Of a DNA stretch of 49,902 bases, positions 1 through 8,163 are shown piece by piece. Source of the stretch: Lachnospiraceae bacterium (GTDB lineage: Bacteria; Bacillota_A; Clostridia; Lachnospirales; Lachnospiraceae); assembly GCA_028694115.1 (NCBI GenBank), contig JAQUUB010000027.1, positions 1-49,902 of the forward strand, in the 5' to 3' direction. Under the pieces are notes generated by a model. The model was not told the origin of the DNA. It did no database searches and was given only the letters and a program-made list of their open reading frames with translations. The first letter of the stretch is position 1. The number at the start of each line of letters is the position of its first letter. A program made the position numbers and the translations under genes.

Positions 1-48
1 AGAAAATCCTTTAGATTTAGTAATTTGTAAAACTTTTTTCAATTTCAT
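1..48 (-). CDS. N-terminal fragment of an unidentified protein, cut by the window edge
   Basis: On the minus strand an AAAGGAG ribosome site (positions 58-64) lies 8 bases before an ATG at 48-46. The 16 visible codons begin MKLKKVLQITKSKGFS and run off the left edge without a stop. The basic start could be the n-region of a signal peptide or membrane protein, but too little is visible to name a family. It is divergent from the cold-shock gene; no clear promoter for it was found in 60-190. Confidence 0.5.
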   Translation of the reverse strand, partial: MKLKKVLQITKSKGFS

Positions 49-153
49 TTTTTCTTCTCCTTTTTATCGCATCTAAGCGTATTACAAAGATTGGAAACCC
101 TTGTTGCATTTAATATTAAACTTTTCATTAATGAATAAAATTTATTTTTAACA

Positions 154-182
154 TTGACGAAAAAGCACATTAATGGTATAGT
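154..182 (+). promoter_or_regulatory. Sigma-A-type promoter of the cold-shock gene
   Basis: TTGACG (154-159), 17-bp spacer, TATAGT (177-182). Transcription would start near 189, leaving an untranslated leader of about 109 bases before the ATG at 298, which is long for this genome but usual for cold-shock mRNAs. Confidence 0.75.
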
Positions 183-207
183 CATAAAGTAATCAATATG
201 AATTTGA

Positions 208-261
208 AAGCTGACCGGAAATACAAGTCATTTTTAAATGCTTTGTACTTCTAGTCAGCTT
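208..261 (+). promoter_or_regulatory. Long hairpin in the cold-shock mRNA leader
   Basis: AAGCTGAC (208-215) pairs with GTCAGCTT (254-261). Inside it TACAA (222-226) pairs with TTGTA (243-247) and CATTT (229-233) with AAATG (236-240), giving a stacked stem that ends 20 bases before the AAAGGAGG ribosome site. It has no U-tract, so it is not a terminator. Cold-shock leaders commonly fold in a temperature-dependent way; that role here is inferred. Confidence 0.5.
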
Positions 262-297
262 CTTTGTATGATACAAAATTAAAAGGAGGTACTCGAT

Positions 298-510
298 ATG
301 AATAACGGTACAGTAAAATGGTTTAATGCTCAAAAAGGATTTGGATTTATTACTAATGATAATGGTGGAGAAGATGTATTCGTACATTTTTCAGCAATCG
401 TTTCTAACGGTTTTAAAAGCTTAGAAGAAGGACAGAAAGTTACTTTTGACATAGAAGCAGATCCTAAAGATTCTAGAAAATTAAAAGCAGTTAATGTTTG
501 TGCTCAGTAA
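298..510 (+). CDS. csp: Cold-shock domain protein (CspA family)
   Basis: A 70-residue single OB-fold protein that binds single-stranded RNA and DNA, melts mRNA structure and can act as a transcription antiterminator in the cold. The N-terminal [15 protein letters not shown] contains RNP1 (KGFGFI) and is followed by DVFVHFSAI, the RNP2 motif (VFVHF). Length is exactly that of the family. The start is set by AAAGGAGG at 282-289. It is a single-gene unit with its own promoter, structured leader and strong terminator. A DEAD-box helicase gene, a usual cold-shock partner, lies 2 kb downstream. Confidence 0.96.
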   Translation: MNNGTVKWFNAQKGFGFITNDNGGEDVFVHFSAIVSNGFKSLEEGQKVTFDIEADPKDSRKLKAVNVCAQ

Positions 511-537
511 TTGTAGAAAACATAAGACCAAAAGTAA

Positions 538-568
538 ACGAAGTGGAAATCCACTTCGTTTTTTTTTT
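538..568 (+). terminator. Intrinsic terminator of the cold-shock gene
   Basis: ACGAAGTGG (538-546) pairs perfectly with CCACTTCGT (551-559) around a four-base loop and runs directly into a T-tract to 568. Confidence 0.93.
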
Positions 569-594
569 ATGGAATTTCATTTATTAAATTGCAA

Positions 595-623
595 TTGTCA
601 AGGAAAATGAACTAGGTTATAAT
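595..623 (+). promoter_or_regulatory. Promoter of the diguanylate cyclase gene
   Basis: TTGTCA (595-600), 17-bp spacer, consensus TATAAT (618-623). Predicted start near 630, about 97 bases before the ATG at 727. Confidence 0.75.
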
Positions 624-726
624 AGATTGATACAAAAAATGTAAATGATGTCGAAAAAAATCGAATTTCAAGCAAAATATAAGCTTGTATATTGACAAAA
701 GCATTTTGATTTTTGTAAGGAGAATT

Positions 727-2478
727 ATGATTAGCAAGAATAAAAGAAGTGAAGAAAGTCAGGAACGAAAATTAGAAACTTTCAATTACATAAAAAAAAT
801 TGTGATAGGGGATAACGAAAGAGAAATTGTATTCCGTATTTTAATTATAATCGCTATTGGAATATTATATTTTATAAATGAAAATTCAATTGATACAGGT
901 ATGTGTTTTGATAATGAAAATTCATATTATTTAGAAGGCGATTGGCAATTGTCTTATGAAGATGAAAGAGGAAAAACTCATGAAGAGATTGTGCAACTGC
1001 CACACAACGCCAAAACCGCAGCAGGAATACCTGTCACTTATACAAAAAAACTGTCCATAGTGGATGATGGATCAGATTATTTTTTGATAAGAAGTTCTCA
1101 ACAATATATCAAAGTATATTTGGACGAAGAATTATTGCTTGATTATGGGAATCAGATGGATGTTCCATTTAAGATAGAGCCTTTTAGTGCATGGCATCTA
1201 ATTAAATTACCGGATGATTGGAATAATAAAACCATAAAAATCGTATCAACTAGCAATTATGAAAATTATTCAGGGATGCTTTTACAAACACATATAGGAA
1301 CAAAGAGTGCACTTGTTTATATGATTGCCAGAAATGCCATAAAAACAGTTGCAATTTGTTTTACTGTTTTTTTAGTAGGATTTTCTCTTATGATGACAGT
1401 GTTTCTTTTCCGAGACAAACAAACACGAAAAAAGTTATTTTTTCTAGGATTGTTTTCAATTAACATTAGCTGTTGGATTATGTTAGAATCTAAATTAACA
1501 CAATTATTTTGCGGTAAGCAGCTTTTACTATATTGCTTAAACTTTTTATTATTTAGCTTTATACCAATCACACTTTTGAATTATCTTTTGAATTGTAAAA
1601 GTTTTCGAAATAGCTTGTATTTGAAGTGGAATTATTTTTATTCGGTAGTAGCATTTTTCTGTGTACATATTTTGCAGTTTACAGGTATTTTGAATTATTT
1701 AAGAACATATGCATTTATCCAAATTTCTATTATTATTACTATTTTAGGACTGATTGGAAATTATATAAAAATGAAGATAAATCATGAAAAGATAATAGAA
1801 AGAGATGTCTATCTTGCATCTTTTGTTTTTGCTTGTTTTGCGATTGGAGATATGATAAGGGTTTATTTTTTCCCTTCTGATAACGAGATCTATTTCTCTA
1901 AAGCCGGTATTTTGTGTTTTGTTACCATTTTAGGATATTTTGCACTGAAAAAAGCTTATGTAGAACAAAAATTAGTAACAGAACAAGAGATATGGAAGAG
2001 TCTTGCGTATACAGATGCGTTGACAGGATTGAAAAATCGAAGGAAATTTGAAGAAGAGTTAAAGAAATATCGAAATCAATTCGAAGGGATTTATCCATTT
2101 ATTCTTTTTGCTGATCTTAATGATTTGAAGAAGATCAATGATGGATGGGGACATGATGTTGGTGATTATGCAATTACAATAGTAAGTAAACTGATTACGA
2201 AATCTTTTAAAGAGAATGCAAACTGTTTTCGAATTGGTGGAGATGAATTCTGTATTGTTTCGACTGCATATTCTATGGGTGCTTTCTTAAAAGAAATTCA
2301 TGATTTTCTACAGGAAGTAGAAAATATAGGGAAATGTTTAGAGTTCCCTTTATCTGTCGCAACTGGTTATTGTCAAATGAAAGAGAATGGAATTGATGAA
2401 GCAGTAAAGGAAGCAGATAGAAAAATGTATGAAAATAAAAGAAAGATGAAAATATCTAACAATATTTCTAAAATGTAA
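727..2478 (+). CDS. Membrane-bound diguanylate cyclase (7TM sensor plus GGDEF)
   Basis: Makes cyclic di-GMP from two GTP. Of 583 residues, a first membrane segment (EIVFRILIIIAIGILYF, about 35-52) leads into an extracytoplasmic region of about 150 residues resembling the jelly-roll modules of 7TM receptors. About seven membrane helices follow, then a C-terminal GGDEF domain with intact active site GGDEF and upstream DALTGLKNRR. The usual RxxD inhibitory site reads KENA, so product feedback is probably absent. ATG 727 with AAGGAG at 717-722 is preferred to an in-frame TTG at 685 that lacks a ribosome site. Ligand unknown. An HD-GYP protein at 42.6 kb may degrade the same messenger. Confidence 0.88.
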   Translation: MISKNKRSEESQERKLETFNYIKKIVIGDNEREIVFRILIIIAIGILYFINENSIDTGMCFDNENSYYLEGDWQLSYEDERGKTHEEIVQLPHNAKTAAGIPVTYTKKLSIVDDGSDYFLIRSSQQYIKVYLDEELLLDYGNQMDVPFKIEPFSAWHLIKLPDDWNNKTIKIVSTSNYENYSGMLLQTHIGTKSALVYMIARNAIKTVAICFTVFLVGFSLMMTVFLFRDKQTRKKLFFLGLFSINISCWIMLESKLTQLFCGKQLLLYCLNFLLFSFIPITLLNYLLNCKSFRNSLYLKWNYFYSVVAFFCVHILQFTGILNYLRTYAFIQISIIITILGLIGNYIKMKINHEKIIERDVYLASFVFACFAIGDMIRVYFFPSDNEIYFSKAGILCFVTILGYFALKKAYVEQKLVTEQEIWKSLAYTDALTGLKNRRKFEEELKKYRNQFEGIYPFILFADLNDLKKINDGWGHDVGDYAITIVSKLITKSFKENANCFRIGGDEFCIVSTAYSMGAFLKEIHDFLQEVENIGKCLEFPLSVATGYCQMKENGIDEAVKEADRKMYENKRKMKISNNISKM

Positions 2479-2502
2479 AAAAAAGTAAATATCGTCAAAA
2501 AC

Positions 2503-2531
2503 TTGACTTTACTAAGTATTTGCAGTATAGT
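2503..2531 (+). promoter_or_regulatory. Promoter of the DEAD-box helicase gene
   Basis: TTGACT (2503-2508), 17-bp spacer, TATAGT (2526-2531). Predicted start near 2538, just upstream of a terminator-like hairpin. Confidence 0.75.
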
Positions 2532-2552
2532 TAATAGGTTCGCTAATAGTTT

Positions 2553-2582
2553 CAGTACTCATTTCGGGTACTGATTTTTTTT
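2553..2582 (+). terminator. Terminator-like hairpin in the helicase leader (candidate attenuator)
   Basis: CAGTACTC (2553-2560) pairs with GGGTACTG (2566-2573), eight pairs with one G-U, loop ATTTC, followed by A and eight T (2575-2582). It lies about 15 bases after the predicted transcription start and 20 bases before the helicase ATG, so it would stop helicase transcripts unless prevented. It could also end the preceding cyclase transcript. The shape is seen directly; regulation is inferred. Confidence 0.7.
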
Positions 2583-2601
2583 GAAAGGAAATAAGTTATA
2601 A

Positions 2602-4257
2602 ATGGAAGAAATTAGATATGATGATTCTGGGATTGATGAAAGAATATTAAAAGCAGTAAAGGAATTGGGTTTTGAAATGATGACACCAATCCAGGCACAG
2701 GCAATACCAGCACTGATGGATGGTAAAGATATTATTGGCCAGGCACAAACAGGGACTGGAAAGACTGCAGCATTTGGAATTCCTTTATTACAAAGAGTAG
2801 ATCCTGAAAATCCTAATTTACAGGCAATCGTTTTATGCCCTACAAGAGAGCTTGCTATTCAGGCAGCTGAGGAAATGAGACGATTTGCTAAATATATGCA
2901 TGGAATAAAAGTTTTACCAATCTATGGCGGTCAGGATATTAGTAAGCAGATCCGTTCTTTAAAGGGAAATGTTCAGATTGTAGTTGGAACACCAGGTCGT
3001 GTGATGGATCATATGAGAAGACACACATTAAAATTTGAAGATTTAAGAACGATTGTTTTGGATGAAGCAGATGAAATGTTGAATATGGGATTTCGTGAGG
3101 ATATTGAAACAATTTTGAAGGATATTCCATTAGAACATCAAACAGCTTTGTTTTCTGCTACAATGCCAAAACCAATTATGGATATTACGAAAGAATATCA
3201 AAGGGAAGACACAGTCTTAATTAAAGTCGTGCAAAAAGAATTGACAATTCCGCTGGTAAAACAGTATTACTATGAAGTAAGCAGACAAAATAAAGAGGAA
3301 GTTGTAGCAAGACTTATGGATTATTATAATCCCAAGCGCTCTTTGATTTTCTGTAATACCAAGAAGATGGTGGATGAGCTTTCTGAGAATTTAACGGGAA
3401 GAGGGTATTTTGCAGAAGGACTTCACGGCGACCTGTCACAGGCCCAGAGGGATCGTGTAATGTCTGGATTCCGTAATGGAACAGTTGATATCTTGATTGC
3501 AACGGACGTAGCAGCAAGAGGTATTGACGTAGATGATGTGGAGGCAGTTTTTAATTATGATGTACCACAGGATATCGAATATTATGTTCATAGAATAGGT
3601 CGTACAGGTAGAGCAGGTAGAAAGGGACGTTCCTTTACACTTGTTGTAGGAAAAGAAATTTATAAGGTTCGGGATATTGAAAGAATCTGTAAAACGAAAG
3701 TAAAATTAAGAACGATTCCGTCTGCAAAAGATATTACAGCAGCTAAGTCAGAAAAAATTCTTAATGAGGCTCTTGATGTATTGAAAGATAACGATATGGA
3801 AGCAATGATTAAACTCATCGAGCAAAAACTGGATGAAGAAGATTGCACAGCAATGGAACTTGCTGCAGCATTTTTGAAACAGCAGATGGGTGCAGAGATT
3901 GCAGATATTCCTGTAGAGGTATACAAGCCTCAAAATAGAGGTTATGGTGACAGATCTAGAAGTGATGATGGAAAACGTCGCAGTAGAGATGGAGACTATA
4001 ATGGTGGAAGAAGATTTGCTAAATCAGATAAGCCTTATGAAGGAAGAAAAACAGGTAGAAGTGATAAACCGTATGATGGGAAAAAATCAGATTATAAACC
4101 TACAGGAAAATATGAAGATAGAAAACCCTTTGGAAAAAAGGATAGTGTAAAAAAAGATTATTCTTCAAAAAAGACCATCGGAAAATCAATAGAAAAATCA
4201 ATAGAAAAGACCTTTGAAATGGCTCCAAGAAAGAAAAAGAAGAAGAAAGAGGATTAA
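2602..4257 (+). CDS. deaD: DEAD-box ATP-dependent RNA helicase
   Basis: Unwinds RNA duplexes in ribosome assembly and mRNA turnover, notably in the cold. Of 551 residues, the helicase core has all motifs in order: Q motif, AQTGTGKT (48-55), PTRELA, TPGR, DEAD, SAT, ATDVAARGIDV and HRIGRTGRAG. A short alpha-helical linker follows, then a basic low-complexity tail of about 110 residues rich in R, K, G, Y and D (repeats such as SDKPYEGRK) ending in a run of seven lysines, a probable non-specific RNA-binding region. A standard DbpA-type RNA-binding domain is not evident. The ribosome site AAAGGA (2584-2589) is rather far from the ATG, so translation may be modest. Confidence 0.95.
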   Translation: MEEIRYDDSGIDERILKAVKELGFEMMTPIQAQAIPALMDGKDIIGQAQTGTGKTAAFGIPLLQRVDPENPNLQAIVLCPTRELAIQAAEEMRRFAKYMHGIKVLPIYGGQDISKQIRSLKGNVQIVVGTPGRVMDHMRRHTLKFEDLRTIVLDEADEMLNMGFREDIETILKDIPLEHQTALFSATMPKPIMDITKEYQREDTVLIKVVQKELTIPLVKQYYYEVSRQNKEEVVARLMDYYNPKRSLIFCNTKKMVDELSENLTGRGYFAEGLHGDLSQAQRDRVMSGFRNGTVDILIATDVAARGIDVDDVEAVFNYDVPQDIEYYVHRIGRTGRAGRKGRSFTLVVGKEIYKVRDIERICKTKVKLRTIPSAKDITAAKSEKILNEALDVLKDNDMEAMIKLIEQKLDEEDCTAMELAAAFLKQQMGAEIADIPVEVYKPQNRGYGDRSRSDDGKRRSRDGDYNGGRRFAKSDKPYEGRKTGRSDKPYDGKKSDYKPTGKYEDRKPFGKKDSVKKDYSSKKTIGKSIEKSIEKTFEMAPRKKKKKKED

Positions 4258-4286
4258 TTTCCGTATTATATGAAATAGACAATGAA

Positions 4287-4332
4287 GAGCCATTCCCTGT
4301 TAAAATCCATAGGGAATGGCTCAATTTGTTTG
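4287..4332 (+). terminator. Intrinsic terminator of the helicase gene
   Basis: GAGCCATTCCCT (4287-4298) pairs perfectly with AGGGAATGGCTC (4311-4322), twelve pairs, followed by a T-rich stretch. Confidence 0.88.
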
Positions 4333-4362
4333 TTCGAAGTGAATGAAAATTGTTGTAAATAG

Positions 4363-4391
4363 TAGAAATCAACACATTAATGTGCTAAAAT
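4363..4391 (+). promoter_or_regulatory. Probable promoter of the aryl-acid operon
   Basis: TAGAAA (4363-4368), 17-bp spacer, TAAAAT (4386-4391). The -35 box is weak. A start near 4398 would put the operon's first reliable ATG at 4481 and exclude the longer reading frame from 4343. Confidence 0.45.
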
Positions 4392-4416
4392 ATCAGATAA
4401 GTATTGTGTTTGAAAA

Positions 4417-4466
4417 GTTGAATGAATATGCGATTCAACAATTGGGATTGGCGCGTCGCAACGCGC
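4417..4466 (+). promoter_or_regulatory. Two tandem hairpins in the paaK leader
   Basis: GTTGAAT (4417-4423) pairs with ATTCAAC (4433-4439). Then GCGCGT (4451-4456) pairs with ACGCGC (4461-4466) around a CGCA loop. The second is strikingly GC-rich for this genome and ends 14 bases before the chosen start codon. There is no U-tract. A role in translation control or mRNA stability is only inferred. Confidence 0.45.
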
Positions 4467-4480
4467 AGATGGGGATAAGA

Positions 4481-5806
4481 ATGATCTGGTCAGAAGCAGA
4501 AACAATGGCAAGAGGGGAGATGGAAGCCCTTCAGCTAGCACGTTTGCAGGAAACCGTAAACAGGGTTTACGAGAAAGTACCTGCATATAGGGCAAAAATG
4601 GTAGAAGCAGGTGTAAAACCTTCGGATATCCGTATGTTAGAGGATTTAGCTAAATTACCTTTTGTTACAAAACAGGATATGAGAGATACTTATCCATTTG
4701 GTCTCTTTGCAGTGGAAAAAGAAGAACTTGTACGTATTCATGCAAGCAGTGGTACAACAGGAAAGCCAACGGTAGTAGGCTATACGAAAAATGATTTAGA
4801 TATGTGGACGGAATGTGTATCCCGAGTTGCATGTGCAGGTGGTGCAAGCAAAAACGATGTCGCGCAGATTTGTTTTGGATATGGGATGTTTACTGGCGCA
4901 TTGGGACTACATTATGGTTTAGAAAATATAGGTGCAGCAATTGTTCCGTCATCTACAGGAAATACAGAAAAACAATTAATGTATATGAAAGATTTTGGAA
5001 CCACTCTTTTAGTTGCAACTCCTTCTTATGCTTTACGTATTGCAGAAGTAGCTTCTCAAATTGGCATGGATGTTAAAAAGGACTTAAATGTAAAAATTGG
5101 GCTCTTGGGAAGTGAGATGTTAACAGAGGCAATGAGAAATGAAATGCATAAATATTGGGGAGAGGAAATGATCGTGACATCGAACTACGGTATGAGTGAG
5201 CTCATGGGACCTGGTGTTTCAGGAGAGTGCGAATACCTTGATGGTATGCACATTAATGAGGACTTCTTTATACCAGAAATTATTGATTCTAAAACAGGAA
5301 AAGTACTTCCCAAAGGGGAAAAGGGAGAATTAGTCATTACCTGTATCAAAAAGGAAGGGCTTCCTTTAATCAGATATCGTACCAAAGATATTACCAGATT
5401 ATTATATGAACCATGTAAATGTGGGAGAACTACGGTTCGTATGGAGAATCTAAGCGGAAGAAGTGATGACATGTTGAAAATTCGTGGAGTGAATGTTTTC
5501 CCTTCTCAAATAGAAGAAGTATTACTGGCAATCGAAGAAATTGGACCTCATTATGAAATTGTCTTAACGAGAAAGAATCATACGGATTCTATGGAAATCA
5601 AGGTGGAACTATTATCTGAAAAGATGATGGATTCTTACAAAGCCCTAGAGGAACTAGAAAATAAAATTAAGCATAACCTTAAAGTTGTGTTAGGCCTTAC
5701 AGCAAAGATAACGCTTGTTTCACCAAATACCTTACAGAGGTTTGAGGGGAAAGCAAAGAGAATTACGGATTTAAGAAAGGACGGAGAAAACAGTGGCACA
5801 AACTAA
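4481..5806 (+). CDS. paaK: Phenylacetate-CoA ligase family protein, paralog 1
   Basis: Adenylate-forming enzyme interconverting an aryl acid, ATP and CoA with aryl-CoA, AMP and PPi. 441 residues, the usual PaaK size. Seen: ATP-binding loop [22 protein letters not shown], the family Cys pair (PCKCGRT) and C-terminal [18 protein letters not shown]. The start at 4481 (MIWSEAE) matches the start of the second copy (MIWNETK) and has GGGG 6 bases upstream; an in-frame extension back to 4343 has no family match and holds the likely promoter. Its stop overlaps iorA by 14 bases, so translation is coupled. Substrate (phenylacetate, indoleacetate or hydroxyphenylacetate) cannot be read from sequence. 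Confidence 0.9.
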   Translation: MIWSEAETMARGEMEALQLARLQETVNRVYEKVPAYRAKMVEAGVKPSDIRMLEDLAKLPFVTKQDMRDTYPFGLFAVEKEELVRIHASSGTTGKPTVVGYTKNDLDMWTECVSRVACAGGASKNDVAQICFGYGMFTGALGLHYGLENIGAAIVPSSTGNTEKQLMYMKDFGTTLLVATPSYALRIAEVASQIGMDVKKDLNVKIGLLGSEMLTEAMRNEMHKYWGEEMIVTSNYGMSELMGPGVSGECEYLDGMHINEDFFIPEIIDSKTGKVLPKGEKGELVITCIKKEGLPLIRYRTKDITRLLYEPCKCGRTTVRMENLSGRSDDMLKIRGVNVFPSQIEEVLLAIEEIGPHYEIVLTRKNHTDSMEIKVELLSEKMMDSYKALEELENKIKHNLKVVLGLTAKITLVSPNTLQRFEGKAKRITDLRKDGENSGTN

Positions 5807-7526
5807 AATCATGTTGGGTAATGAGGCGATTGCCCGTGGAGCATTTGAAGCAGGAGTTAAAGTATCAGCAGCATATCCAGGTACTCCTAGTACAGAAATC
5901 AGTGAGAATATCGTTAACTATAAAGAAATTTATGCAGAATGGTCACCAAATGAAAAAGTAGCTATGGAAGTGGCAATTGGAGCATCGATTAGTGGTGTGC
6001 GTGCAATGGCATCCATGAAGCATGTTGGTGTCAATGTAGCTAGTGACCCTCTTTATACCATTTCATATAGTGGAGTAAATGGAGGTCTTGTATTAGTCGC
6101 AGCAGATGATCCAGGTCTCTATAGTTCTCAAAATGAGCAGGATACCAGATGTGTTGCAAGAGCAGCCCAGGTTCCTGTGTTGGAACCTTCTGATTCAGCA
6201 GAAGCAAAAGAATTCATGAAATATGCGTTTGAATTAAGTGAGAAATATGATACTCCCATCATTTTAAGAACGACAACCAGACTTTCCCATTCACAAGGAC
6301 CAGTCGTATTAGAAGACAGAATAGAGCCAGAAGATAAGGTCTATGAGAGAAATCCAGCTAAATTTGTAATGATGCCTGGTAATGCAAAAAACAGACATGT
6401 TTTTGTAGAAAAGCGATTGAAAGAAATGGCTCTCGATGGTTGTGAATTCCCAATTAACAGGGTGGAATATCATGACACATCAATTGGGTATATTGCAAGC
6501 GGTATTGCTTATCAATATGTGAAAGAAGCACACCCAGATGCATCGGTATTAAAACTTGGAATGGTACATCCATTACCAAAAAAACTAATACAGGAATTTG
6601 CTTCTAAAGTAGACAGACTTATTATATTTGAAGAATTAGAACCCGTGTTTGAAGAACAAATCAAATCTTGGGGAATTACATGCGAAGGAAAAGAATTATT
6701 TACGGTACAGGGCGAATATAGTGCCAATATGATAAGAGAGAGTGTATTGAAGGAAGCAGTTGAAATCAAGGCAGCAGCACAAGTTCCAGCAAGACCACCA
6801 ATTCTTTGCCCAGGATGCCCTCATAGAAGTGTTTACTCAGTCCTCAAAAAGCTTGGAATCCATGCTGCTGGTGATATCGGATGTTATACACTAGGAGCGG
6901 TTGCACCTTTAAATGTCGTAGATACTACGGTTTGTATGGGAGCAAGTATTTCGACACTTCATGGTATGGAGAAGGCAAAAGGAAAAGAGTACATAAAAAA
7001 CTGGGTGGCGGTAATTGGTGATTCCACATTTATGCATACAGGTGTTAATTCCCTATTGAATATGGTTTACAATCAAGCTTCTGGAACTGTTATGATTTTA
7101 GATAATTCAACAACTGGTATGACAGGACATCAGGACCATGCAGCTACTGGAAAGACTTTGATGGGAGAGGTCGTACCAGCAATCAATATTTATGATTTGT
7201 GCAAAGCAATGGGAATTCATCATGTGATAGAAGTAAATGCGTTTGATTTACCAGAACTTGAAAGAATTATTAAAGAAGAAACGAATAGAGATGAAGTTTC
7301 TGTTATTATTACAAAATCTCCATGTGTATTGTTAAAAGGTCAGGTATTTCCTAATAAATGTGTACCTATTTCTGAAAAATGTAAAAAATGTGGGATGTGT
7401 TTAAAACCAGGGTGTCCTGCGCTTACTAAAAATGAAGATGGTACAATTGCTATTGATGAAACTATGTGTAATGGTTGTGGACTCTGTAAACAACTTTGCA
7501 AATTTGATGCAATAGAGGTCTGTTAG
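5793..7526 (+). CDS. iorA: Indolepyruvate:ferredoxin oxidoreductase, alpha subunit
   Basis: With IorB it oxidatively decarboxylates aryl-pyruvates from Trp, Phe or Tyr to aryl-acetyl-CoA, reducing ferredoxin; the reverse is also possible. 577 residues: an N-terminal pyrimidine-binding half (YPGTPSTEI), a central pyrophosphate/TPP region (CPGCPHRSV, GDIGCYTLG, IGDSTFMHTG) and two C-terminal [4Fe-4S] motifs, CKKCGMCLKPGC and CNGCGLCKQLC. The start is GTG at 5793 with GGAG about 7 bases upstream, inside the end of paaK. The following gene is iorB after 43 bases. Confidence 0.95.
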   Translation: MAQTKIMLGNEAIARGAFEAGVKVSAAYPGTPSTEISENIVNYKEIYAEWSPNEKVAMEVAIGASISGVRAMASMKHVGVNVASDPLYTISYSGVNGGLVLVAADDPGLYSSQNEQDTRCVARAAQVPVLEPSDSAEAKEFMKYAFELSEKYDTPIILRTTTRLSHSQGPVVLEDRIEPEDKVYERNPAKFVMMPGNAKNRHVFVEKRLKEMALDGCEFPINRVEYHDTSIGYIASGIAYQYVKEAHPDASVLKLGMVHPLPKKLIQEFASKVDRLIIFEELEPVFEEQIKSWGITCEGKELFTVQGEYSANMIRESVLKEAVEIKAAAQVPARPPILCPGCPHRSVYSVLKKLGIHAAGDIGCYTLGAVAPLNVVDTTVCMGASISTLHGMEKAKGKEYIKNWVAVIGDSTFMHTGVNSLLNMVYNQASGTVMILDNSTTGMTGHQDHAATGKTLMGEVVPAINIYDLCKAMGIHHVIEVNAFDLPELERIIKEETNRDEVSVIITKSPCVLLKGQVFPNKCVPISEKCKKCGMCLKPGCPALTKNEDGTIAIDETMCNGCGLCKQLCKFDAIEVC

Positions 7527-7569
7527 AAATAATAGGATAGACAAAATTAATCAGAAATGGAGAAATTAA

Positions 7570-8139
7570 ATGACAAAGAATATTATGATAGTCGGCGTAG
7601 GTGGTCAGGGAACCTTACTTACAAGCCGTATATTAGGTGGTATCACGGTGGATGCTGGATATGATGTGAAGTTATCAGAGGTTCATGGAATGGCACAGCG
7701 TGGAGGAAGCGTTGTTACATTTGTGCGTTATGGGGAAAAAGTTTCAGAGCCTATCGTTGAAGAAGGTCAGGCAGATGTTTTAATTGCCTTTGAGAGATTA
7801 GAAGCACTTCGTTATGCTCATTTTTTGAAGAACGATGGAGTAATTGTTGTTAATGATCAATGTATTGAGCCAATTACGGTAGTTACGGGAGCAGCCAAAT
7901 ATCCAGAAAATATAATTGAAGACTTAGAGAAGGAATATCGGGTATATACAGTTGATGCAATGGAAGAAGCTAAAAAACTAGGAAATTCTAAAGTCTTTAA
8001 TATCATTGTATTAGGTAGTGCAGCAAAACATATGGATTTTTCTAAGGATGCATGGTTGAAGGTGATTGAAAACACAGTTCCACCTAAGACTGTGGAAATT
8101 AATAAAAAAGCATTTTTACTTGGATACGAAATGGAATAA
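7570..8139 (+). CDS. iorB: Indolepyruvate:ferredoxin oxidoreductase, beta subunit
   Basis: 189 residues, the catalytic-gamma type subunit that completes IorAB. It begins NIMIVGVGGQGTLLTSRILG, the glycine-rich signature of 2-oxoacid:ferredoxin oxidoreductase gamma domains, followed by EVHGMAQRGGSV, also characteristic. The ribosome site is GGAG at 7559-7562. It lies between iorA and the second ligase and is surely co-transcribed. Confidence 0.94.
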   Translation: MTKNIMIVGVGGQGTLLTSRILGGITVDAGYDVKLSEVHGMAQRGGSVVTFVRYGEKVSEPIVEEGQADVLIAFERLEALRYAHFLKNDGVIVVNDQCIEPITVVTGAAKYPENIIEDLEKEYRVYTVDAMEEAKKLGNSKVFNIIVLGSAAKHMDFSKDAWLKVIENTVPPKTVEINKKAFLLGYEME

Positions 8140-8163
8140 TGACATAGAATTTAGGAGGGACCA

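Noticed and set aside
4343..4480. In-frame 46-codon extension of the first paaK
   Set aside because: The extension has no counterpart in the second paaK copy, contains the likely promoter and two hairpins, and lacks a ribosome site. MIWSEAE at 4481 matches the other copy's start.
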